From Anthostomella pinea (lineage: Eukaryota > Ascomycota > Sordariomycetes > Xylariales > Xylariaceae): a DNA stretch of 64,000 nt. A program made the translations under genes and the position numbers. The notes beneath the pieces are model-generated. The model was not told the origin of the DNA, made no database searches, and saw only the letters and a list, made by a program, of their open reading frames with translations. Below, piece by piece: positions 1-13,695 of the stretch (the first letter of the stretch is position 1; each line of letters starts with the position of its first letter). Where the stretch lies: the NCBI GenBank assembly GCA_963556695.1, contig CAUWAG010000010.1:868001-932000 (forward strand). The letters are read 5' to 3'.

Positions 1-117
1 GTTTATATATACCGTTGAAGCCCTTATAATCACATATCATAAAGTGTTATTTATCGGTTGATTTAACATAAATCTTTCGAAACGCAACGAAACGTATAAA
101 ATAACCTTACATATATC

Positions 118-190
118 CCATGTGGTCAATCCTGGAGCCCGGACATGAGTACATGTACCACCATTGAATGTCAAGCTGCCACGCTTGAAA
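118..190 (-). repeat. LTR fragment, inverted copy of the 9673-9829 LTR
   Basis: About 70 bp here is the reverse complement of 9737-9806 with only a few mismatches, sharing the stretch around ATGAGTACATGTACC. Sequence to the left (about 85-117) still aligns weakly, with C-to-T and G-to-A type differences. It is a partial, partly RIP-degraded relative of the solo LTR at 9673-9829 in the opposite orientation. No ends or target duplication can be defined. Confidence 0.75.
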
Positions 191-958
191 ACTAAGTACT
201 AACGTAATTAGTCATAATAATGATAAATTTCGGATTAATATATGTAACATCGTTTAACTTTAATAAATATAAACCTTCTCTTAAAAAGATAGCTTTATCC
301 TTTTTTAATACATACTTCAAGCTTATCTAAAACTACATAAGAAATCATAAAATTCGATAAAATTTTGAGTATTATTTATATTTTATGGCTTGATATAAAT
401 TTTTAAACCCCACTCTATAAATACCTATTCTTTAAAATTTCTGTTTAACTATGTTATAATAAAATCGATGAAGATAACAAGCTACCTATTACTTATCATA
501 AAAGCTATTATTATCATTTATAATATGATTTTAATAATACTTTTAGCCGTTTTGTTGAAATTAGATTTATTTATTTATTTAAATGTCTGGGTACAAATTT
601 AAGCCTTTAGCTTACCAAACCTTTTTAATTAATAGATTTCTTTAATACTTATTTTCTGTTAATATGAAACTTTTCCTTCCTTCTTTAAGATAAACTTAAA
701 TGTATCTTTAAAAAAATTGAAAGGTTTTACCAAATATTGCGATCTTTTAAAATCTGATTCGACGCTACTTGTTGCTTGTTTTCAAATAGTTCGTTCGTAT
801 TAAGCGTTTTTAAAAAGTTATACAGTTTAGAAAAAAAAAAAAATTTACGTAGTTAAAGTGCGATTTAATACGCGATTCTTTTTAATATTTTATACTTAAT
901 ATCAAATATTTCTCTACGTAGTTATAAATAAAATATATAGAAATGGCTTTTATATAAG
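191..958. other. AT-rich gene-free stretch
   Basis: Strongly AT-rich sequence with stop codons in every frame and no recognisable protein or RNA signature. A short A-run lies near 830-842. I see no gene or defined repeat in it. Confidence 0.7.
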
Positions 959-1468
<510 letters not shown>

Positions 1469-1853
1469 ATAGAAAAAAAATTGATAAGGAGAAAATATTT
1501 TTTAACCAGTACATTTCTCTAAATTCCTTATTAATAAATCTTAGTATTTATTATACACGCTTTATTAAAAATCCAATTCTTTTTACGTTTCATTGAAATC
1601 CTAAAATAATATCGGTTAAATTTTCAAGCGCGATATTAATACTAATTTCGACAATAATAAATTCCGTTTTCTTATTAACTTTTTTACAGATCCTATATAA
1701 TCTTATATTAAAAACCGACACAACGTCTTTATATTTTGTTTTTTTGATTTTTAACTTTCGAATTTTAAAATACATAAAAGTCTTAAACTTTCTTATCCCA
1801 TAGTTTTTATTATTCTATAAGCTTTATAAACGTCTTTATATTACGGTTATTAT
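1469..1853. other. AT-rich gene-free stretch
   Basis: AT-rich DNA between the microsatellite and an LTR. A 61-codon open frame on the minus strand (1590-1775) is lysine/isoleucine-rich and looks like chance. Confidence 0.65.
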
Positions 1854-2100
1854 TGTGATGCTTGCTACGTCGCTACCATCGGCGATGGTTCTGGACTCAT
1901 GCGACAGCACGTGACCTCCTGGACGACTGGTTGTCCCAGACCCACTAGGGCTCTGAATTGTGGAGCGGACACACTTATCTCGTTGCCCACCAGATTTGGC
2001 TTTGCCGCTCGATCTTCTTTTTCCTTTTCAACCAGAGATAGTTATACGTATATAGTAAACAAGGGCTTCTATGTCCTATTCACATATACGAAGCGTCACA
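1854..2100 (+). mobile_element. Solo LTR (relative of 18880-19135)
   Basis: A GC-richer segment that starts TGTGATG and ends GTCACA, so it has the TG...CA ends of an LTR. Its second half is collinear with 18880-19135, including the shared CAACCAGAG block followed by a CG-TTATACG-like block. Flanking pentamers (attat, gttac) differ only by transitions, which fits a RIP-altered target duplication but is not proof. No internal retrotransposon sequence adjoins it, so it is probably a solo LTR. Confidence 0.65.
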
Positions 2101-5100
2101 GTTACGGTATTTATTAACCTTAATTTTATGCTTTTTGAAAAAGATTTATTGTTAGAATTTAGACTGAAAGAAAAAAAGATACCATTAAAATTGCCGTCGT
2201 TTGTTTTAAACGCGTTATTAAAATCTTAAAAATCTGTATTTATAAGCTTAAAACTCGATCGAAAGCGCAATTTTTCGTATTTTCTCGTATCTCTATCTTT
2301 ATTATTATTTTAACGTCCTTTTTAAATAGGTTAAAAAGTTGTTTAGCTTTTCATTCGGTTTAATAATTTTTGATTTAATTTTTTTCGAAGTTTTAAACCC
2401 TTTCTTACTTAATAAAACGACTTTTGTTATTTCTTGGAGTTTTCTTCTAAACTTGGAATTTGGATTTTTATATTAATTTAAAAAGGTTTTTATACTTTTA
2501 GTTCCGATTTTAACCGTCATGTCGCGTAATTAGAGAGTTAAAATAATTCTTTCGGTTTTTTAATACATATTAAAAACGAATTTAAATGCGTGTAATAAGT
2601 CAAAATACGCTGGATAATACTCGGTGTCTTAACTATAGATTTATAAGGGTGATTTCTATTTAAATATAGCTGTAGAAGCCTTATAATGCCTTTTTATTTA
2701 ATATTATATAATAAACTTGCTAGATAACACTTAAATGAGTTTTAAGGTTTTTCTTTCTTTTCTTTAGCTTGTTACTAGTTATAATACACTTAATAAGTTT
2801 TCATATTCTTATATAAGTTATTTGTAAGAAGCTTTTCTACCCAAGTTGTAACTTTTAATGCAGGAAAACATTTTGAAACATTTGAAACAATATTAAATTA
2901 TGCTACTTTTTACATTTTCATTACGTAGTTACTGATTGTTATTATTAATGAATAATATAGACAAAGGGCATTTATTAATCAGTAATTTAATATCGACGTT
3001 ATGACCTATCATATTGCTATAGTAGATTCGTTTACTTTTAAGAGCAATTTTAATAAACTTTAAGATACAATAAATACATCTTTAGTGACTAATAAAAAAA
3101 AGAAAAATATTTAATATTTAATATTATTTCTTATAATTTATTTCAATAGTATTACCTTCTTACTGGTTGGTATATTAATAAGATCAGAGCTTTCTACATT
3201 ACTTTATTTTTATGTTTAATTTTATGCTTAAAAGAGGGAAAATATCGAATTACGGCCATAAAATGTCACATTGTGTCTAGATCTTTTATTTTTACGTTGT
3301 TATGCAGTAAAAACCCGTAATGTTATGTTCAAAACAACCTTGATTCGTTATATTATAACTAAAAGTATATATAAACTTAGAGAACCGGGTTTCACGTATG
3401 TAAAATTGATTTATAATTAAACCATTAATTGAAACATAAACTCAACGTATAAAATGTACCTTGTTTTTACCCGGCTTACTTTAAATTAGGACCATTTTGT
3501 GTTTATTTGAAAGTCAATCAAAAGGGTTTTGCTTTGCGAGAAAAAAGGAAATATGTACCTTGTATAATCCTTAGCTTAATATCATGTTATATCTTCAAAG
3601 TTATATATAAATAGCCTATCGATTTAAGAAGCGTATTCAAAATTCAACACCTTTAATGTTGTCAAAATTTGTTGAGAAGGTGATGAAATTTGTTTAAGAA
3701 GCGAGACAATTTTAATACCATTATTTCAAAGCTTAACGATATTACAAATTAACGCGTAGTTTTAAATGTCAGGATTATAGATATGAAAGACGCTTGAAAA
3801 TGTAAAGACTGCGAGGGTAGAGGCTTATTCAATATAGCAAAGAGATATTTTAAAATAATAATTTTTGAAAGATACGAATAAATTGATAATTATAGCAAAA
3901 TGAATCTTGCAGTGCGTTGAAAGTAACAAATTAAACTCAAATAAGGCTTGATCATGAAGTAGTTAGCATTTAAGTTTTACTTTTAAATCATAATTAACTA
4001 AGATTATAATTAAAGATTATTAAATTATGCAATCTAAAGTGTTAAAATTCATCATTTAAGACAAAAAGACTTAAAGTAAATAGTTAATGATTTAAAATAG
4101 TAAAACTGGATACTTAGGACTTTAAAAGGCAAATAATAAATGTTCGGTACAATATATATATACATATATATAAATATATATAAAGTATATATAAATAGTA
4201 TTTGTAAAACTTAATGATAAATATTCGGTGACTTTGAATAACAATTATAATAATTTGGTAACCCAAACTTCATTTTTGAATAATAATAATAAAATCATAC
4301 TATCTTTATTTTTAGAAAGTAGAATAGGCGAGTTGTACTCTGCAGAAATAACACGTATTATTTATTAAAAATAAAGATAATACGTGTTACCTTTTAAAAA
4401 TAAATTCTTATAATGCGTTATTTCTAATTTTTAAAAATTAATATATATTATTGAAATCGGTAAATAGATCAAGCCTATTATTGAAATATTCGGTCTCTTA
4501 AAGCACAATAATAAAGATTTTATATATTATTACAATATTACTAAATGTTCAGTATCTTAACATAATGATTACGAATATTATGTTATCTAATAAAATCGTA
4601 AAATATATTAAGTATTTTAAACTAACGATAACGAATAAACAATTACTTACTAGGGTAATAATAATTATGTAATCATTTAATAAACTAACGATATGCATTC
4701 AACAATTTGATAATAGAGATAAATATAAATTAATTAATAGAATAACAATGTATATTTAATTACCCGATAAAATAATAATATATATTTAATTATTCGATAA
4801 AACGATAAGGAAATTTGAATAATGTAAATCAATGATTAGGCTGGGGATTTAGTTATTAATTAGTTATTAATTGGTTTTTTTACGTACTTTTCAATTAATT
4901 ACAGCTTCAATTACAGATATTACAATGAATCACCTTGTAAGAAAAAAGTAACTGAAAAGTTAGTTTAAAAGATATAAAAAACTAGAAACCGTAATATCAA
5001 ATTTGAGAGTGAGGAATTGGAATTGACATGAACGCTTTTGAATGACAACTACAACCTGGCTTTTTTAAACTACTCGGAAGTAAATTATTAAGATGAAATT

Positions 5101-7314
5101 TAAAATTAAACTTTTCCTAAACATTAATTCGATGTTTAAATCAAATTATTCAAAACCTAATTTTGAAAAGCTTTTAATATTCGTTTAAATTCCGTTGGTT
5201 GTTCAAAAACAGGCTTTTAGAAAGGGATTAAAAATCCGGTTTCAACTTAACTTTAAAATAAGAACTGGCTTTTAGACGTAATAATTCAAATAAAATACTA
5301 ATAAATATTTTTACTTATAGTTAGTATTTTATTAAGGTCTTCATTGATAATATGAAAGTTAGTCTGTAAAGTGACTAAAATTACAAGAACTAATTAATAA
5401 ATGTAAAGTAATGATTGATTGTAAACTATAATTATTCCTTTAATAATAATAAAGAACTAATTTCCGAAAGTCAAAATTTTATATAAATAACGTAACTCTA
5501 TTTGTCTTTTCCTCTTTTTATTGACTACTTTATCATTACACGATTCTTTATATTATTCCTAACCATATCTAATTACTCGTTTGTTTTAAATCTTTTACGT
5601 GTTTTTTACTTTTCTGCCTTTAAACCCTTTTGTTTTAATTTCGAAAGAAGATAATCTTTCTATAATTTCGGAATTTAAAATAAACTTAATTCGTTTCAAC
5701 TTTTTTAGAAAGTTTAGACCAAACCCTATCCCGATTTTAAATCCGAACCAGATGACGAATGGTAAAATTTTGATTTTGAAAATAGGGTTTTTTTTAGAGT
5801 TTTCTTACTTGGTATATGATATAAGTCCTATATAAGTATAGTGCCGGCTATTTGATAGTTGAATCTGATCAAAACAAGTAATTAAAGGAGTAGAAACGGT
5901 AAAGGTATTAAAAGTATTAGCATTTAAAGTAATAAATAGAGCTTCATTAATTATTATATTAATAAATGGGTTAGTCTTAATATTTTGATATGGATGCTAT
6001 TTTAAATTTAGTCTTTAGTCCGAAAAAACCGTTTAGGTTATTAATATACTTCCAATTTAAACTTATTCATAATTCAAAACTATAAGATTTTAAAACCCGA
6101 TGTTTAATGAAATTTTGAAATTAAACACAATCAATTATGTAATTATTTATCAAGTTTAAATGTTAAATTTAACATTACTTATATGTTAAATGTTGAAATT
6201 TACCTTTTGTATTTGTTCAATAGTTAATAAAATCTTATGTATTACTTCAAAAGTTATTACTCTTAATATGGGTTTTTAAAAATTGTTCATCTTAATTATG
6301 TGTAATTTCATAACAGCCGGTATTATACTCATGCGGAACTTTAAAATGTTCAGGACTTTATAGCGTTGAGTACAAGTAGTAAACTTTATTATATCACTTG
6401 ATATAACGGTTATTAAAACTTTACTTTTAACATATTTGAAAGAAAATTCAATTTTACTTAATTAAATCCCTTTCAGAGCCTATTTATTAAATTTAAATCC
6501 ATTGATTTTTATACGGTCTCCATATTATTATATTTGATTCAGAAAGCGTTAATGTTTTTAACAAAATTATAATCAAAGTGTTCTTGAGTTAACCCCATCC
6601 CCTTTTATCACCCCTCCTCCTAGGTCGACGTTTTAAGCGCGTTAAAAATTGTAATAATTTTTAATTAGCTGCAGCTATCGTAGCTCTAAGCTCAAATAAA
6701 AGCTATAATTTAATTACTTAAAGATACCGATTAATATTGGATTTTTAACTATTAATACCTTGTTTGTCACAAGAGTTTAAACTAGCTATAAGCAAGTTCG
6801 TTGTAGATAAAATAACGTTTAAACGGTTTTCCCTTAGCGTTAATCAATTTTTATCGTTATAGAAACTAAAGATACGGTTTAAATAGTTAAATCCAGTAAA
6901 AATAAACATATATTAAACTTATATTTTAAAAAAAATCAATTACTATAATACTTTAAGCTTTACTATTGTTTGTACGTTGCTGTAATATAATTAAACTGGC
7001 TAAATCTTTATTTTCATTTTTATATGAATTTCATTTATATATAAAACCACATTTCACTTTCATGAACTTTATTATTTACTTTATATTCTTTATTCTAATA
7101 TTTATTTAATAAATTAAGACGTGCAAGTCTATACTACCGAGCGCTAACGGCGAGATAAGTAAATGATTATATTACATAATATGCCTTACCGCCACGATTT
7201 TATTAACTCTAATTTCGTTTAAATTTAGGTCGATTTTATCACGTAAGCTTTATTCCCTTATTTTTCGCGATTTTAAGTTAATACTCACCTCGCTTTATTC
7301 TGAATACTTCAAAG
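2101..7314. other. 5.2-kb AT-rich RIP-like block without genes
   Basis: Very AT-rich throughout, with all six frames densely stopped. It contains simple TA-rich tracts (for example 4150-4195) and an isolated 78-codon frame at 5599-5835 of biased Phe/Leu/Asn/Lys content that I judge to be chance. I recognised no repeat family; any transposon ancestry has been mutated beyond recognition by eye. Confidence 0.65.
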
Positions 7315-7316
7315 TA

Positions 7317-9164
7317 AAGTAGATAACAAGCAAGCGGCGAATAAAAGCGAACTGCAAGCTATTATGACCTTTTAAATAACATGTTAAATAAGTTAATTAT
7401 AGCGCAATTAACTTGATTAAATTAATTGGATTTTTTTTTTTGCCGTTTTTATTGGTATTCTATAAGTTTGCGTATTATAGTCAGTGTTGCTACAAACGTT
7501 ATAACGTTGCTTACGCGGCGCCGTCTTTTTTGAAAGACGATTACTTTTACTTATTTTTCATGTCGCTAACTTGATACTATCTTTTGCAACATGAAGACTT
7601 ACTGCATTTTTAACAAAAAGTATATCTTTTTTTACTCAACGTTTGTTTTTTATTTTCCGGCGTTTACTTAACAATTAATCAGCCTCTTTTAGCTCGGGGA
7701 TCTAGGAATTAAACAAAGCGACTTTGTGTATAAGACAGTACGTAGCCTTTAATAACGAGTTTGATACATTAATAATTAATATAAGTAAGGTTTTTCAGTA
7801 GTTTGCAATTCCGTTTTTAATTCCGTTTTTAATATAAACCGACTAAGTTACCGCTTTATTAATAATAATAAGCGTTTTAAAAGCTTCAATAGTAAGTAGC
7901 AAATCAAGGTTTAATAACAATATTTATGTAATAATGATAGCATCTAGCTTTCTAATAACACTTTTTAAGTTAAAAGGAACAAAGCTAGTGGCATTAAAAC
8001 CTGCCTAAACGTTTTTTTGGCGTTATATGCTTGATAAAATGCTATAAGAAAGTCTTTGTTAAAAACGTAAGTTATATAACCCTAAATAAAATCCTTAATT
8101 AAGCAACTATAGCCTCGTTTATGCGGATTACAACGTTTAATATTCAAAGATTAAAGCCTATATAATAAGTAAGCAGGCATATAAAAGGTAATAATGCCAT
8201 TATTTTGATATCAATCTTTGAAACCCTAAAAATAGTAGATTTTATACCCATTTAAAATAAGGAATCGTTTACTAGCGGTTATACGCGGTTTAATATACTT
8301 GTTAAAATATTAAATGTATTTTAAACCAATCTTATCTATAATGTACCCGTTATTAAACACGGCTACCTTTTAATCGCATGGTAATATCATATTATAATGT
8401 TATAACGCAAAGTAGGTTTAACCTTATAAAATAATAAACGGCAAACTATTTAACTATGAGTATTAATTGTAAAAATTGTTATAAACTGATTTTTATTACT
8501 TTACTAACTTATTTAAGCCTGCTACGTCTTATAACGACTATACCGGACCTAATAATGCCTTTTATAAACCCAGTTTCGTCAAAGTTATAGATATCTGCGT
8601 TTTAAATAGCATATTTTGCAACTACCGCTTTAACTTTGTAAAACTGGGCGCAATACGCGTCTAAATCTTCGTTCAAAACCTTCTAATACTCCATCCTCCG
8701 ATAAAAAAGCGTCCGAAAGCCTACTATATGTTTAATAAAATCCCGCGTCCAGTTCTTTCTAACGCGTGTAGCCTTACGCGCCGCCAAAAACTAATTCGCT
8801 ATATTTTTAACATAACTGTGCCGGGGTGGAAATGCTTGCGCATCCAGATCGAAAATGAAGGAAAAAATAGCATTCTCTTCGGAAACCGTAAGTTTTAAAG
8901 TATTAATCATGCTATTGCGTTGTAATGGTCGGCCGGCGATTCTGGTACGGAGGGTACTTTCGGGAATATAGAAGAGCTTTGCAAGTTTGAAAACGAGAAT
9001 ATAAAGGCCGCGTTGTTTAGCTTAAACAGATATTTGCAAATCTAATTCGTTATACCGTGATGCCGTTAATATATAGTAAGAAATAATATCTTAAAGTTGA
9101 AAGTTTATGATGTTAATAATAGCTCGCAGCTTGCTTGTATTCGCAGCTTCCTTGTCATTTACGT
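7317..9164 (-). mobile_element. RIP-degraded Fot1/pogo-like element, copy A
   Basis: A decayed 1,848-bp relative of the element at 20457-22316, in reverse orientation. The ends still read as its terminal inverted repeats: AAGTAGATAACAAG at 7317 and CTTGTCATTTACGT ending at 9164. A TA lies on each side (7315-7316 and 9165-9166). The best preserved coding part, about 8815-9030, matches the N-terminal third of the intact transposase on the minus strand, including a GCATCCAG block. The differences are overwhelmingly C-to-T or G-to-A, and every frame is closed. It is an old, non-autonomous relic. Confidence 0.88.
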
Positions 9165-9166
9165 TA

Positions 9167-9667
9167 CTTTTCTTTTAAATATTTTTGCTTTTAAGTTAAA
9201 TCCTTAATTTTTTTAAAAGCTTTTTCGTTTTTTTATGCAACTTATTACTTACTTCAGGCGTTTTTATTTATTTTTAAACTCCTTTTAAGTCCCCTTTTAA
9301 AAATTTAAGTTTGTCTGTTAAGTTCTTTTTCGAGTTAAGTCTTTTATCTTAATTTTTTTTTTACTGATATTTAACGTAACTTGTATTCATTTTGCTTTTA
9401 AGTTTTTTAAGTTTTTTAAGTTTTTTAAGTTTTTTTCATAAGCAAGTACTTTTTGAAAATAATTATTTAACTCAATAAACTGTTACATGCTTGAATACTT
9501 AAAGTAACACTAATATATATATATATAAGTATAGAACGAAATATTAATTAAGGTTTATAAAAACTAATAAGCCTGTCAATAGTTGTAAATTTCCCTTTTT
9601 TCGGCAAGAGCAGTTTAATTAATAAACCCTCTTTTTTTTACGCAGCTTTTAGCTATAAAAAAGCAAA
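9167..9667. other. AT-rich stretch with a 9-bp tandem repeat
   Basis: No gene is visible. Four tandem copies of the 9-mer AAGTTTTTT occupy 9400-9436. Confidence 0.7.
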
Positions 9668-9672
9668 CTAAA

Positions 9673-9829
9673 TGTGACGGAACGCTCACCATAACCACCA
9701 TGCCACGGCTGTTCCTCCCAAAAGGATGTAGAATATCAAGCGTGGCAGCTTGACATTCAATGATGGTACATGTACTCATGTCCGGGCTCCAGGACTCACC
9801 ACATGGGCTATCTGTACCAGACCATGACA
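9673..9829. mobile_element. Solo LTR with CTAAA target duplication
   Basis: A 157-bp GC-richer insert beginning TGTGACGG and ending CATGACA, flanked by the identical pentamer CTAAA at 9668-9672 and 9830-9834. The TG...CA ends with a 5-bp duplication are the structure left when an LTR retrotransposon recombines down to one LTR. It is far less AT-rich than its surroundings, so it probably arrived after most local RIP. Part of it recurs inverted at 118-190. Confidence 0.85.
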
Positions 9830-9834
9830 CTAAA

Positions 9835-12427
9835 ACGATCGCTACTAGTTATAAAATTTTTTTTTCAAAGGTGCTAATAAAATTATCTATAAAGCTTTTT
9901 TATACTTCTTATAATAATACAGAAATTATTGAATACTTAAAGTATTGAAAAGTTCCGATTTTTATAAGTCTTTTTTTAAACGTATAATTATACGTTTAAT
10001 ATCTTCTAGGTAACTTTTTTCAAATAATTATTATATAATTATAATAATTAGGTTTTCAAGCAGGGTTGTTAAAATGCTTTATACGTGCAATTATACGGGT
10101 TATATATTTTAGTAGCTACTTTAGTGAGTTCTTATAGAATTATACGTATTATCAACCTTTACGGTTAAAAGCTACTTTTAAACAAGTTAAGTCTCTTAAT
10201 TCTATTACTTATTTTTATGTAAATATTAAATATTTGTAAGCTTTTATTCATGTAACTTAATATGTATTAATCAACGTTTTTAAATGCCTATTTTCTAAGC
10301 TCAAGCTTTTATTAGCGCTTTATTATTTGCTAGTAAATGAGGTTATAATAAGCTTTAAATAACGCGTACCAGAAAAAGCGATAAGATAAAAAATAGCTTA
10401 ACAAATAAATAAATAACTTAATTGACATATAACGATTATTCATATAAGCATTTGAAGCCTTTAGTTTTTAAAGCTTTTAATAATCAGCCTTTAAAGCCAA
10501 ACCTTTTTTTATAGCCTTCTTTTTTTCGATCGGGCCCGTAAAAGCCATGTTAAAGTTTACGATTGTATCTAGTAAGATATATATTACACCTCCTTTTGAT
10601 CGACATACTATATGATTATATACTAACTACTTTAAAAGGGAAAGAGAGAGGAAACTACCTTAAAACGATTATACGTATTATCATACGCTATTTTAAAACT
10701 TATATTAACATTGTTAAAAACGAGTTTATAAAGCGAAGTATTAACGAATTTTTACTGAATATTTATGCTTTTAAAGCAAATAAGCCTAATTATTTACCCG
10801 GTAATATTTACCCTCGTAATTTATTAACGACTGCTTTTATACGTTATTCATAAGATATATATATATATATAAGGTTGATCTTAAGATATAAAGCATTACT
10901 TAAAGCATAACCTAGGCTTAATAACCTTGTTTACACGTCTTAAGAAACTATAGTTAATAATAATGCTTCTTTTTATGGTATTTATACAACTACTTAAAAC
11001 TAAGATATAAAGTCTTACTTTTAAACTTTATTTAAACATTGCTTTTATAATAATATAGTTTAACCTTTTTATGATATAACGAAAAAATCCACTACTTTAA
11101 AAATAACGAACGTTAAATTCTCCGCTCTTGTTTTTAAATATATTATAGATTACCTAATTTTACAACGGTTTAAGACTAATTATACTTATATATTTAGTTG
11201 TTATTACGTTTATATCTTATGAAGAACGAAACTATTATATGAAGGAAGCATACATATGTACCTTAGCTAACTTCCCTTTTTATATTATTATTTTCGAAAT
11301 TGAAACTAAAATTTAATACAATACCATAAACAGTGTCCTATGTATAATGTTACGATATTTATAAAAAAGTAACTAATAAAGTTTATTTTAACAATCAAAA
11401 TAAGTGGGCGTACTACAAATAGCGATGTTACCTCCCAGTCAATGAAAGTAATCGATCAATTTCAAACCACTTTTTTTAGCTTTTAATATAACTATAACAG
11501 CGTGATAAATTATCGAAGAGGGTTCTTTTTACATTATTATTTAAAGAACATTGGTAACATTTGAAAGGGTTTTAAGGATTTATTCTCGGATAAGATTATA
11601 AACAGGTATTTATATGAAACCCTTTAACCGAGCTTTGTAATAAAATATAAAACGATATTAGAGTTGAAGGAATAAAAGATCAATATCGGGTTATAATAAA
11701 CACCGTAAATACCATTTTCTATTAAAAATAACATTTAAAGAAAAATGATACTTATATTACATTAATAGAGTATATAAGTACGAGTTTAAATAAAAGCTTT
11801 TATTACTTAACCTCGCTACGTAAGCCTTTTATATTTATTTTAAAATATTTGAAATATTAAGTTAAGAACTATAGTTTATGACGAGGCTTTATGAAGGCAT
11901 TAAAAACGTCAATACGAAACCATTTAAAAGCAAGTAAAAATAATGAAATTTTGTTATAATACAAATAATTAAATATCTTTGAACTTTAATCAATAAATCT
12001 TTGAAGAACTACTTATGAACTTTTATAAATACTATCATTCTTTGTTTAATGTAAAGTTAATATCAAAGTTATTTAACTGCGTAATCGTTTATCGTATTAA
12101 GAGATCTAACATATTATTAAATATATATCAAAGTGTAAAACTAACTTATTTGTTAATCTGACAGTTAAGAAAGGTTTACTTTTTACTAAAGAAAGTAGTA
12201 AATGTTTTTTGAATTTGATTGCTTAATAACCGGCACTATATTTACATATCAACTTTTCTTATACGTCTTTATAATATCAAATGTAAATATTTAACTTCGT
12301 TGTATTACTTAGCCTAATATTAATTTTAAAAGAATTAATAACTTAAATACCCTTTCGAATTTTACTGGTTAAAATAGCCTAAAAAGTTTAATTATTAAAT
12401 TTTGTTTTATTAATATTCGTATAGTTT
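9835..12427. other. AT-rich gene-free block
   Basis: RIP-like AT-rich DNA. The 96-codon frame at 10563-10853 has no recognisable motif and lies in the same AT-rich composition; I treat it as chance. Confidence 0.6.
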
Positions 12428-12740
12428 TAATATTACTACATTTGGGTTGTGCCTTTATGCTAGCGGAACCAGAACGGAGATCTATCAGAAGTCTTAGTTG
12501 GGACGATCTGTATTCTGGTTGGTGCTTGATTAAGTTCGGATGGGAAGGGATCCCATCCGAGAAGTATCTAAATACCTAAATTACAGTGGGTTGGTACCTG
12601 TCACCTGGGGCGGCCATCCCAGATAACCTTATCGTAGAACGCCCTGGATGACAGGAGATCCGATAAGGTACTGGTGGCTAAATCAAGTGGCTGGGATCCA
12701 CAGGTGTTTAACGTGCGTGATTATATGTTATTCTTACGTA
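12428..12740. repeat. GC-richer repeat remnant with palindromes
   Basis: An islet of normal base composition inside AT-rich DNA. It contains a perfect 9-bp-stem, 5-base-loop palindrome at 12537-12559 (stem CGGATGGGA) and further imperfect inverted blocks around CACCTG...ATCCCAG and CTGGGAT...CAGGTG. I could not fix its ends or a target duplication. A fragment of an LTR or a MITE is most likely. Confidence 0.45.
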
Positions 12741-13365
12741 TTCTCTGACCTCGATAAACGTTACAAACTCAGGTTTAAAAGTAAAGCTAAAAAAAATTTA
12801 AGAATTATACCAAGGCCTTTTAATAATACTTTGATTTTTTTATAAAAGCCTTCAATTCAAGCGGCGTTACAGATACTTATTATAAAGCTAATAAATTCGA
12901 CTTTATAACACTTTCTTGTAATAATTAATTAATTAAAAGTTGGTAAATAATTAGTTTATATGCCACTCAGAATAAATAATTTAAACCCGCTTTTACGTCA
13001 TATTGATTAAGCTTAAAATTTTATATCCTTAACAATCGCACCTTATTTCAACGCTTGATATTATATCGAAAAGTTTTTATTACTTTTTATATAATATATA
13101 GTCTTTTTTTTTTTTTTTTTTATCAATGTTTATTATGAATCGTCTTCAAACAAACATAGCGTAGTAAAAATTACAACGCATAGTATACGTAATTGAATTT
13201 TACTTATTTATTTATAAAGCGGAGTAGAATTTTCAATCATTTATTACGTTATTCTTTTATTTAGATGCGGTTTTGAAAGAGTTTGAATTTATCAAAATTG
13301 ATATTATCTCTGATTTGCCTATATTGTTTGAACCGATTTTCGTACGTATCATCTATAATTAAAAC
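12741..13365. other. AT-rich gene-free stretch
   Basis: AT-rich DNA with a poly-T tract near 13103-13121. No gene is seen. Confidence 0.65.
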
Positions 13366-13695
13366 TGTTACGAACCAACACATACCATGGCCTGTTGGAG
13401 GGCCAAGGGGAGTACACCAAGAAAAAATGGAATCAGAAGCCAGGAACGGAACAATGGGTATTACGGATTACATAACAAAGGTCACGTGACGGATCACTGG
13501 ATCAGGGAGTGAGCCAGTGAGCATCACTCTGGGACAAGGCGATCCTACTGCATCAGTGAGGGGGAGATTGGATATATAAGGACGGACATTTCCCAGCTAG
13601 ATAGATAGACAGTCTCTACCTCAGTGATCAATCTAAGCATCTTGGCAATTAAAAAGTGAACTTATATTAGAAACCAAAGATTTATTAATATAACA
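13366..13695 (+). mobile_element. Probable solo LTR (TGTTA...TAACA)
   Basis: A 330-bp segment starting TGTTACGAACC and ending TAACA. Its core is of normal GC and contains a TATA-like GATATATAAGG near 13570, followed by a leader-like region ending in AT-rich sequence. This is the layout of a retrotransposon LTR read left to right. No matching target duplication is visible, so the right end is uncertain. Confidence 0.5.

Noticed and set aside
10563..10853. 96-codon frame in AT-rich block 1
   Set aside because: No motif, no homology recognised, and codon content equals the background composition.
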